In this document: positions 1 to 6,775 of the stretch, one piece after another
Position numbering within the stretch: the stretch's first letter is position 1
Layout of the letters: each line of letters opens with the position of its first letter
Source of the DNA: Deltaproteobacteria bacterium
Lineage (GTDB): Bacteria > Desulfobacterota > Desulfobacteria > Desulfobacterales > JAUVGT01
Assembly: GCA_030593645.1 (NCBI GenBank)
Contig: JAUVGT010000044.1
Coordinates: 1-17,114 of the forward strand
Reading direction: 5' to 3'
DNA: 17,114 bases
Notes under the pieces: model-generated
Database searches by the model: none
What the model was told of the DNA's origin: nothing
Seen by the model: the letters and a program-made list of their open reading frames with translations, nothing else
Made by a program: the position numbers and the translations under genes

Positions 1-544
1 ACCCTTCCCCGGCTAATTTACTGGCACCGTATGGAGAAACCGGATGTGGAGCCACTTCTTCATGTATTGGAGGCACACATTCACCGACCGGTGCACCGCT
101 TGACGCGAATATAAATCGCCTTACTTTATTCTGTCTTGCCGCTTCCAGAATGTTAAATGTCCCGTATACATTATCTTCCATATCCTTTTTCGGATTTTCG
201 ACTGAAGGTCCAACTCCGGTATTGGCGGCAAGATGGACAACAATATCAATGTCTTTAGTCGCGAATATGGCGGTTTCTGGATCTTTAATGTCTCCGATGA
301 TCAGTTCAATAACCGGGGAGTCAGGAGCCTGGATTGATGTATTTGAATCGAGTTCAGTAAAAGGTGAAACTTCTGCCAGATCCTCTTTTTTACTTACGGT
401 TAAATTGTCAAGAATCCTGATATAATGATTTCCTTCATCTGACAGGTGCTTAACAAGATTTCTACCAATGAATCCACAGCCTCCGGTTATCAGCCATCGT
501 TTTAAATGGTTTGGATTCCGGGATCTTTTTATTTCGTTTACCAT
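1..544 (-). CDS. NAD-dependent sugar-nucleotide epimerase/dehydratase (UDP-glucose 4-epimerase-like), partial
   Basis: This is an extended short-chain dehydrogenase whose 3' part lies beyond the left edge; about 181 N-terminal residues are visible. An N-terminal Rossmann motif GGCGFIG (residues 21-27) binds NAD. VVHLAANTG, a serine-rich strand (FIFASSGAP) and the catalytic YGASK (YxxxK) follow, as in the GalE/WcaG family that epimerises or dehydrates UDP- or dTDP-sugars. The ATG at 544-542 is chosen because GAGGG lies 5 nt upstream and the reading frame is open from there. The start overlaps the end of the upstream UDP-sulfoquinovose synthase gene (ATGGTAA), so translation is probably coupled. 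The exact substrate cannot be told from the visible part; a role in the same surface polysaccharide is inferred from position. Confidence 0.88.
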   Translation of the reverse strand, partial: MVNEIKRSRNPNHLKRWLITGGCGFIGRNLVKHLSDEGNHYIRILDNLTVSKKEDLAEVSPFTELDSNTSIQAPDSPVIELIIGDIKDPETAIFATKDIDIVVHLAANTGVGPSVENPKKDMEDNVYGTFNILEAARQNKVRRFIFASSGAPVGECVPPIHEEVAPHPVSPYGASKLAGEG

Positions 545-1725
545 TTTATCCCTCGAAAGATTACATCTTTCCGAATGTTTTCTTTAAACTCTTTTACAAC
601 GCTAAACATCCCGGTCATAATATCATCGGTTAAATAATGCGGAATCACACCGATATCAATCAATCCCTGATAAGCTGGATTGTAGTAGTGTTCTTCTGCT
701 TCCTTTCTGGGATTTTCAAGGTGATTGATTTTAACTTCATATCCCAGATTTTGCCCAACTCTTTGAATCTGCTCTGCAATATCATTCGCGGAAAAGGTTT
801 CCATAATCTGGTTAAATATTCTTAATTCACCTTTACGGGCAGGTGTCTTCTCAGAAGTATGCACACATTGAAGCGTGTCATTAATATTCAAATATCCGCG
901 CGTTTGACCGCCTTTTCCGTATACAGTCAGCGGGTAATCTACGATGGCCTGAACGATGAACCGGTTGATGATTGTTCCGAATATTTCATCATAGTTGAAT
1001 ATGGTTTTGAGCCTGTCATCAATAATAGAATCCTCTGTTTCAATCCCGTATACAGGTCCCTGCATCAAATCCGTTATACAAAGATCCCACATTCGCACGG
1101 CAAACCACATTAGATCGGTGTCCATAATTTTGGTGGTGTGATACAGGGAACTTGCCTGACGTGGGAAAAGGAATTTATCTTTTCGCCCGTTATGTTCAAT
1201 GTCAAGCCACCCTTCTTCAATATCGATATTGGGTGTACCATATTCACCCATTGTACCGATATGAACCACATGTGTGTCTCTTGAAAAATCTCGAAGCGCA
1301 AACATAAGATTGTTGGTAACCAGAAGATTATTTGAAAGTGTAATGTTTGCATATTTATAATTGATTAGCGAGTAAGGAGCAGACGGCTGCTCGGCATAGT
1401 GTAGAACTGTTACCGGTAACCCTGAAAATTTTTTATTCGCGCACCAGGTATATTCGATCGTGCCCTGAAAAAGTGACCTTATGATTTCCGGATCAGACAA
1501 ATCACCGATCACCACCTTAATTTCCTTTCCTGTTTTTTTATACCAGATCGTTGCTCGTTCAATCAAGGACGGCACCGGATATAACATTCCAACGTCCAAC
1601 TCCAGACACGCGTTTCTTCTGAAATAATTATCAACCACGGTTACATCATAACCCCGATTGGAAAAATACATTGCAGTTGGCCAGCCAAGATAACCGTCTC
1701 CACCGAGTATCAGTATATGTGCCAT
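538..1725 (-). CDS. sqdB: UDP-sulfoquinovose synthase (SQD1/SqdB family)
   Basis: The enzyme converts UDP-glucose and sulfite to UDP-sulfoquinovose using a bound NAD. The 395-residue product matches the SQD1 family along its whole length: glycine motif GGDGYLG (8-14), VDNYFRR (31-37), GTMGEYGTPNIDIEEG (157-172) with the catalytic Thr and Glu, SLYHTTK (193-199) with Tyr195 and Lys199, VYGKGGQTRGYL (268-279) and EAEEHYYN (342-349). These blocks are diagnostic and not shared with ordinary GalE enzymes. The ATG at 1725 is preferred because AAGGA lies 8 nt upstream; a TTG one codon earlier would sit too close. The gene follows a 4,6-dehydratase gene after 15 nt and overlaps the next epimerase gene. 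Family members feed sulfolipid synthesis in phototrophs, or sulfosugar-bearing glycans such as those made with archaeal Agl3. The polysaccharide context and the absence of a visible SqdX/SQD2 glycosyltransferase favour the glycan role, which is inference. Confidence 0.9.
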   Translation of the reverse strand: MAHILILGGDGYLGWPTAMYFSNRGYDVTVVDNYFRRNACLELDVGMLYPVPSLIERATIWYKKTGKEIKVVIGDLSDPEIIRSLFQGTIEYTWCANKKFSGLPVTVLHYAEQPSAPYSLINYKYANITLSNNLLVTNNLMFALRDFSRDTHVVHIGTMGEYGTPNIDIEEGWLDIEHNGRKDKFLFPRQASSLYHTTKIMDTDLMWFAVRMWDLCITDLMQGPVYGIETEDSIIDDRLKTIFNYDEIFGTIINRFIVQAIVDYPLTVYGKGGQTRGYLNINDTLQCVHTSEKTPARKGELRIFNQIMETFSANDIAEQIQRVGQNLGYEVKINHLENPRKEAEEHYYNPAYQGLIDIGVIPHYLTDDIMTGMFSVVKEFKENIRKDVIFRGIKW

Positions 1726-1740
1726 CAAAAATTTCCTTTA

Positions 1741-2841
1741 CTATTCATCTTTGACATTATTATCCGGCCAATGTCTTTCGGCCGGATGTTTTCCTTCAAG
1801 TTTATCTTCTTTTAAAAGATTATTTTTATTCAAAAAATCAACGAGTTCCTTTTTTGAAAACGGTTGTTCATTTTCAGAATTATATGGATTAGTCACATTA
1901 TCCGACAATTCACTCGGATATTCATATTTAATATTGCGGTATATACCTCTAAATGCAGGAATGACCGCAAAATAACGTTTTAACTCCCTTGACCTGCGTG
2001 TTTCTTCGGCACTCATCAGTTCTTCATACATTTTTTCACCCGGTTTGGTGCCGATGATATCAATGGAAATATTTTCGGGTTTATATTCATAATCTACTGC
2101 CAGTTCTTCAATCATTACCTCGGCCAGATCCTTGATTCTAATAACCGGCATTTTTGTGACAAAAACCTCACCACCGCATGCAAGAACAGCCGATTCAACA
2201 ACAAGTCGAACAGCCTCTTTTATGCTCATGATAAAGCGGGTCATCTGATTATCAGTCAAAGTGATGGGTCCGCCTTTTTTTATCTGTTCCCTAAAAATCG
2301 GAATTACAGAACCCCTTGAGCCAAGAACGTTTCCAAATCGTGTGGAAGAAAATACAGGGCCATCTACACGGTTGTTACTATTTGCAGCAGTCATCAACCG
2401 TTCACCCATCAATTTTGAAGTTCCCATGACACTGCTTGGATTTACTGCCTTATCGGAACTTGTAAAGATGACTTTTTCAACCCTATTTTCAGTGGCGGCG
2501 TTGATAATATTCTGAACACCGATTATATTTGTTCTAACAGCCTCAAAAGGCGATCTTTCACAAAGGATAACATGTTTATAGGCAGCCGTGTGGAATACGA
2601 TATCGATCTGTTTCATTTTTCTTGCGACCTTATCCCGATCCCTGATGTCTGCCAGAAAAAAATTGGAATTGCCATGTTTCAAAAATCGCTGCTCAAGAAA
2701 GAATAGTTCGCTCTCATTATTATCCAGGGCAACGAGTTCTCCAATTTGAAATTCTTCCAGAAGCTGCCTGACAAGTTCTTTTCCAACTGTTCCGCATGCT
2801 CCGGTGATAAGAACTCTTTTTTCTTTAAAGTATTTATTCAT
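1741..2841 (-). CDS. Soluble UDP-GlcNAc 4,6-dehydratase-like enzyme (CapD/FlaA1/PseB family)
   Basis: This family removes water from UDP-GlcNAc to give a UDP-4-keto-6-deoxy-hexosamine, the branch point to QuiNAc, FucNAc, legionaminic and pseudaminic acids. The 366-residue product has ITGACGTVG (12-20) for NAD(P) binding, HTAAYKHV (84-91) and the catalytic block SSDKAVNPSSVMGTSK (128-143). The YxxxK tyrosine is replaced by Met139, giving the Ser/Met/Lys-type triad typical of WbpM-like enzymes rather than the Tyr of PseB/FlaA1. There is no membrane domain, so it is the short cytosolic form. GTKPGEKMYEELMSAEE (around 264-280) is the usual C-terminal family motif. The start has only a weak AAGG about 14 nt upstream. 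It is followed closely by sqdB. The C5 stereochemistry of the product cannot be settled from sequence alone. Confidence 0.87.
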   Translation of the reverse strand: MNKYFKEKRVLITGACGTVGKELVRQLLEEFQIGELVALDNNESELFFLEQRFLKHGNSNFFLADIRDRDKVARKMKQIDIVFHTAAYKHVILCERSPFEAVRTNIIGVQNIINAATENRVEKVIFTSSDKAVNPSSVMGTSKLMGERLMTAANSNNRVDGPVFSSTRFGNVLGSRGSVIPIFREQIKKGGPITLTDNQMTRFIMSIKEAVRLVVESAVLACGGEVFVTKMPVIRIKDLAEVMIEELAVDYEYKPENISIDIIGTKPGEKMYEELMSAEETRRSRELKRYFAVIPAFRGIYRNIKYEYPSELSDNVTNPYNSENEQPFSKKELVDFLNKNNLLKEDKLEGKHPAERHWPDNNVKDE

Positions 2842-2858
2842 AATTTCACATTACCTTT

Positions 2859-2976
2859 GATGGTTTCGTACTATATTAATTGGGATTTAGAATCCAACCG
2901 CACACCCGCTTGAGAATTTTGAAATAACTTCTACTAAATTTGTACGCCTTGACGTTGAGTGGTTTACGAACCAGTT
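2859..2976. repeat. Probable decayed relative of the 151-bp MITE-like element
   Basis: The left end (2859-2870) reads GATGGTTTCGTA, identical to the first 12 bases of the terminal repeat of the intact copy at 11327. The segment 2936-2952 differs at one position from the matching interior of the copy at 16735-16885. The following bases to 2976 end in a degraded form of the right terminal repeat (TTTACGAACCAGTT). By hand about 25 of the last 35 positions agree. The middle cannot be aligned by eye. It lies in the 219-bp gap between the ABC transporter and dehydratase genes. Confidence 0.45.
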
Positions 2977-2978
2977 AA

Positions 2979-3033
2979 TCTGGATACTGGATCAAACTCT
3001 GTATGTCTGATTCTATTTTATTCTGGATACTGG
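2979..3033. repeat. Pair of 12-bp direct repeats
   Basis: TCTGGATACTGG occurs at 2979-2990 and again at 3022-3033, 43 bp apart, just downstream of the ABC transporter gene. On the minus strand they read CCAGTATCCAGA. The spacing and lack of dyad symmetry do not suggest an operator; they look like remnants of a dispersed intergenic repeat. Confidence 0.5.
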
Positions 3034-3060
3034 GCACGACAACGAAGGAGTATTTGTGGT

Positions 3061-4818
3061 TCAACTGACCAAAGATTTAGAATTGTTATCATTATACTGG
3101 GTAATTACTCCATTCTCCAATGTATATACAATATCTGCATTTTGAATGGTAGATTCTCGATGTGAAATAATGATAATTGTTTTTGTTTTGGATAAGTCTA
3201 TAATGCATTTCTGTATCATCTGTTCAGTTTCTGAATCTACTGCGCTGGTCGCTTCATCAAAAATGATTAATTCAGGATCCCTTACTAAGACTCTTGCGAT
3301 GGCTATTCTTTGTCTTTGACCTCCTGATAATTTTAAACCCCGATCTCCGATGATTGTATCATAACCTTCCGGTAATATCTTTATAAAATCATCCGCATTT
3401 GCCTGTATCGCAGCTGCTCTAATTTCTTGTTCAGTTGCGTCTGGTTTTCCAATCAGAATATTTTCTCTAATAGTAGAATTAAATAAAAATACATCCTGAC
3501 TAACATATCCTGTTAATTGCCTCCAAGATTTTAACTTTAGATCTTGGAGATCTTTATCATTAATAATAATTTTTCCTTTTTTAGGTTTGAATAATCCAAA
3601 GAGCAAATCAACTATTGTAGATTTACCTTCTCCGGAAGAACCTATGATTGCAGTAATTTTACCTTTTGGAATTGCTAAATTAATCCCCTCAAATAATTTT
3701 ACCGATTTATTATAATCAAACTGAACATTATCAAAAATAATATTTTCCTTCAGATGTTTAATTTCAATACCCTTTTCTATATCTTCCTGCTCTATAGTTT
3801 TTTGATAAAGATCATTCGTCAATTTTAAAGATGGTACAAGGTTTAATATTGTCATTCTATCTGAAAAAAGTTGTGAGGCATTTGGAAATAATCTTTGGGA
3901 TATAACTACAAATAGTGCTATTAATGGCAACATTTGAACAATGGGAATTTGGGTCAAATATTTCAAATATACTAATCCTCCTACAATTCCTGTTACTACA
4001 ATGCTTTCTGCAAAAGGCTTTGGAAGACTATGTAATATTCTAAATTTTAAAAGTATCGATAAAAACTCTTTCAGTAATTTTGAAAAAAGTTGAAGTTTTT
4101 GTTCTTCAACAGAAAATGTTTTGATTTGTCTTACGCCACTGATATTTTCCGCAGCTGATGTAGTTATTTGCTGTGATAATGCAACTCTTTTCTTACCAAC
4201 ATTTAATGAATATCTGAAAGTAATATTTCTCAGAATAAAAAATATTAACAGAGCGATTAAAGTAATGAAAAGTGTAATTTTCAAACTGCTCATTAACATT
4301 AAACCATATAAAAAAAGACACAACACTATTTTTGAAATAAATTCGATAAGACTCTTCATTAATTGGGCTGAGCTTTCTGTTTCAATAATGAGATTATTAA
4401 TAAGTGTACCTTGTTTTTGTGAAATTAAATACGAATAGTCTGATCGAATATATTTATTCATTATTTCATTAGCCCAAAGCTTTCGATAACGATATGTAAA
4501 GTGAACTGAAAAACCACTTTTTAATATAATTAAAATATTTTTTAAAACGATAAAAATGATCATGATAACACTAACTACTAAAAATTTGTAATACTCTGAG
4601 AAATATTTGAGTATTGGATTTAACAACCTAACAGATGTGGCGTCAGTATTTTCAGGATTTGTAATCAGCTCAAGGATAGGAAGTATCATCCCAAGACCAA
4701 GACTTTCGAAGAAAGATGATGATAGCATCAAAAACAGCAGAAATAGTGCTGACCATTTATATATTTTGAATATTGAAAAAATGGTTGCTATTTTATTTGA
4801 AATATTATCTTTACGCAT
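3061..4818 (-). CDS. ABC transporter, fused permease and ATPase (MsbA/PglK-type exporter or flippase)
   Basis: This half-size exporter has a permease and an ATPase in one 585-residue chain and should act as a homodimer in the inner membrane. Residues 23-330 hold about six hydrophobic segments (near 23-50, 79-100, 160-178, 181-197, 272-290, 296-312). The C-terminal ATPase has Walker A GSSGEGKST (393-401), Q-loop YVSQD (438-442), signature LSGGQRQR (497-504), Walker B ELIIFDE (516-522), D-loop SAVD and switch His553. Placement between sugar-nucleotide genes makes a lipid-linked glycan flippase (PglK-like) or lipid A core-type substrate more likely than drug export; this is inference. The gene starts 10 nt after the preceding stop with no obvious Shine-Dalgarno, so coupled translation is likely. 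It is visibly more AT-rich than its neighbours. Confidence 0.88.
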   Translation of the reverse strand: MRKDNISNKIATIFSIFKIYKWSALFLLFLMLSSSFFESLGLGMILPILELITNPENTDATSVRLLNPILKYFSEYYKFLVVSVIMIIFIVLKNILIILKSGFSVHFTYRYRKLWANEIMNKYIRSDYSYLISQKQGTLINNLIIETESSAQLMKSLIEFISKIVLCLFLYGLMLMSSLKITLFITLIALLIFFILRNITFRYSLNVGKKRVALSQQITTSAAENISGVRQIKTFSVEEQKLQLFSKLLKEFLSILLKFRILHSLPKPFAESIVVTGIVGGLVYLKYLTQIPIVQMLPLIALFVVISQRLFPNASQLFSDRMTILNLVPSLKLTNDLYQKTIEQEDIEKGIEIKHLKENIIFDNVQFDYNKSVKLFEGINLAIPKGKITAIIGSSGEGKSTIVDLLFGLFKPKKGKIIINDKDLQDLKLKSWRQLTGYVSQDVFLFNSTIRENILIGKPDATEQEIRAAAIQANADDFIKILPEGYDTIIGDRGLKLSGGQRQRIAIARVLVRDPELIIFDEATSAVDSETEQMIQKCIIDLSKTKTIIIISHRESTIQNADIVYTLENGVITQYNDNNSKSLVS

Positions 4819-4828
4819 AATAATTAAT

Positions 4829-6496
4829 CTAATGTTTCTGAAGCACTTGATCCTTGATTCTCTTTACATGACCACGACCCAGCCCTTTAACTTCACATCC
4901 CAATTCAAAATATCGCTTGATCATTTTGTCATCAAGCAATCCAAAGCAATCAACTATTGCAGCAGGCTTTCCGATCATCTCTACTATTTTATCCGGATCC
5001 AGTTTTTGATATTCCTTATGTCTGACAGCAAAGATAAGAGCATCCGCATTATTAATTGTATCTTTTTTATTTGTCTGTATGATCAAATCAGTCAAGTGTT
5101 CCTGGTTTCTGAAAAATTTCGATTTCGATTGCCCTGGAGCCGGATATGTATCCTGTTTTTCAAACTCCCACCAGTGTTTCACATATGGATCATGCACAAC
5201 AATTTCACCACCCATTTCTGCCAGTTTTCTAACAATAATTTCTGATCCACTATAACGTGTATCACCCACATCCTCTCGATATGATGCACCTAATATCGCA
5301 ATTCTTGAGGCCGCGACAATTTTACCCATATTTCGCAAGGCGTCACGCACCAGTTGGGCTGCCCGTAATGCACGGGTATCGTTGATATCGATGGCAAGTG
5401 GTGTTATTTTAAATATATCATCTTCAAAGCCCAGTAGAGTATGATAGGCCCAAACTCCTAAACCGCCATCTTTAGGCAGGCAGTAACCACCGATTCCCGG
5501 ACCCGGAAAAATCATGTTTGAATGTGTTGGGCGCACTTTTATCGCGTCTATTACTTTTGTTAAATCGACATGATTTCGTTCCGAAAAAACACTCCATTCA
5601 TCTAAAAAAGCAAGCAGAGTGGCACGATATGAATTTTCTATAATCTTGCATGTTTCACTTTCTATTGGACGATCAAGTACTGTAAGAGGGAATTCTTTTA
5701 CATTGAGAATGCCAGAAAGAAATTCTGTTACCCGTTTCTTTGCCTTTTCATTAATACCGCTGCACACTCTCCAGAAATCACGAATCGAAGCCACATAATT
5801 TTTACCGGGCATGACTCTTTCAAAAGAATGTGAAAGCAATGGTTCTTCTGTCTTAAATCCACGCTGTTCAAAAGCTTTCTTAATAATCGGATATGCAACA
5901 TATTCTGTTGTACCTGGAGGCACGGTGGTTTCAATTAAGATGAGACAGTTGGGATCGATTTTATCACCAATAGTTTTTAAGCTGCTTTCCAGTGCCGCAA
6001 TATCAGCATATCCTTTTTTTACATTTCCAAATGTTTCTTTATGATAATCACATTGAACATCAACAACAACGACATCAGCAAGAGAAAGTGCATCATATGT
6101 ATATGTTGCTGTTAATGTTTTTTTCTCTTTTACACAACGTTCGATCAATGGGGTCACTTCCGGGTCTTCTGCCTCCACAGGCGCTATACCATTATTTAAA
6201 TACGGAATTTTCCAATAGGAACGAATTGACGGCCTTTGCATACCGATAACAAATTTAATCGGTTCACCGTTTTCCGGATTAATAGAGTCTGCAACCACAC
6301 CAGCCATCACAGCCCCAACAAATCCAACACCCATGACCACAACGATCTCTCTCCCCAGTACTCGTTGTTCTTCAACTAGAACTTTAAGTCTTATAAATTC
6401 TTTTTCATAATCTTCTTTTTTGGGTAAAGGAAATGATTCACCGGAAGGACAGATGGAAACTACATTTTCAACTTGGTGTTCTTCGTTAATATTCAT
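4829..6496 (-). CDS. UDP-sugar 6-dehydrogenase (UDP-GlcNAc/ManNAc dehydrogenase family, WbpA/WecC-like)
   Basis: This is an NAD-dependent four-electron oxidation of a UDP-hexose C6 alcohol to the uronic acid. The 555-residue protein has the Rossmann motif GVGFVG (56-61), TTVPPGTT (190-197), ERVMPG (226-231), the linker helix SETCKIIENSYRA (280-292) and the active-site block GPGIGGYCLPKD (332-343) with catalytic Cys339. A C-terminal UDP-binding domain (about 395-520) follows, including GASYREDVGDTRYS (403-416). It is over 100 residues longer than common WecC/Ugd enzymes, owing to a charged 48-residue N-terminal extension and insertions near 72-110 and 443-480. No Shine-Dalgarno precedes the ATG, and another upstream ATG is closed by a stop at once. 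UDP-GlcNAc as substrate is inferred from the WbpB/WbpD-like and WbpI-like neighbours; UDP-glucose or UDP-ManNAc remain possible. Confidence 0.86.
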   Translation of the reverse strand: MNINEEHQVENVVSICPSGESFPLPKKEDYEKEFIRLKVLVEEQRVLGREIVVVMGVGFVGAVMAGVVADSINPENGEPIKFVIGMQRPSIRSYWKIPYLNNGIAPVEAEDPEVTPLIERCVKEKKTLTATYTYDALSLADVVVVDVQCDYHKETFGNVKKGYADIAALESSLKTIGDKIDPNCLILIETTVPPGTTEYVAYPIIKKAFEQRGFKTEEPLLSHSFERVMPGKNYVASIRDFWRVCSGINEKAKKRVTEFLSGILNVKEFPLTVLDRPIESETCKIIENSYRATLLAFLDEWSVFSERNHVDLTKVIDAIKVRPTHSNMIFPGPGIGGYCLPKDGGLGVWAYHTLLGFEDDIFKITPLAIDINDTRALRAAQLVRDALRNMGKIVAASRIAILGASYREDVGDTRYSGSEIIVRKLAEMGGEIVVHDPYVKHWWEFEKQDTYPAPGQSKSKFFRNQEHLTDLIIQTNKKDTINNADALIFAVRHKEYQKLDPDKIVEMIGKPAAIVDCFGLLDDKMIKRYFELGCEVKGLGRGHVKRIKDQVLQKH

Positions 6497-6521
6497 AACA
6501 TAATTTCAATTAATTTTTCTA

Positions 6522-6535
6522 TCGCGGGATCGCGA
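6522..6535. repeat. Small GC-rich stem-loop upstream of the dehydrogenase gene
   Basis: TCGCG and CGCGA flank a 4-nt GGAT loop, 26 nt before the dehydrogenase start codon, in otherwise AT-rich DNA. It could shape the leader of that gene's transcript or be part of the dispersed CACGAAAG-type intergenic repeat seen at 6602-6616. Confidence 0.4.
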
Positions 6536-6637
6536 AAGTGCAAAGGACTCAATGTATTATTTTTTAACAACTCATTAAAAATATAAAATTAAAAACGTTA
6601 TCACGAAAGCACGAAATATGGAAAATATGAAAAACAA

Positions 6638-6666
6638 AATATACATTTATGTCCAATGCATAACAA
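6638..6666 (-). promoter_or_regulatory. Candidate internal promoter ahead of the dehydrogenase gene
   Basis: On the minus strand a -35-like TTGTTA (6666-6661) and a -10-like TATATT (6643-6638) are separated by 17 nt. The 279-bp gap here is the largest inside the leftward block, so a second promoter for the downstream genes is plausible. It is a match by eye to the sigma-70 consensus only. Confidence 0.33.
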
Positions 6667-6712
6667 AAAGATTTATCTCACGAAGGACACAAAGGAAAGG
6701 GATTCAAGAGTT

Positions 6713-6753
6713 CAGGTGTAGAGGCAAGCCGCTACGTCTTGCCCCTACACCTG
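6713..6753. repeat. 16-bp inverted repeat (hairpin) between operon genes
   Basis: Arms 6713-6728 and 6738-6753 pair with a single A/C mismatch around a 9-nt loop; the arms contain GGTGTAG and CTACACC. It starts 23 nt past the stop of the dehydrogenase-acetyltransferase fusion gene. No T-run follows on the minus strand, so it is not a typical intrinsic terminator. It looks like a dispersed palindromic repeat that could still act on mRNA stability or attenuation. Confidence 0.7.
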
Positions 6754-6775
6754 ATTGAATGTCTTGTAATCGATT

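Noticed and set aside
4607..5245. 212-codon plus-strand open frame
   Set aside because: It lies opposite the exporter and dehydrogenase genes, whose motifs are complete. Its translation has no recognisable domain and no ribosome binding site.
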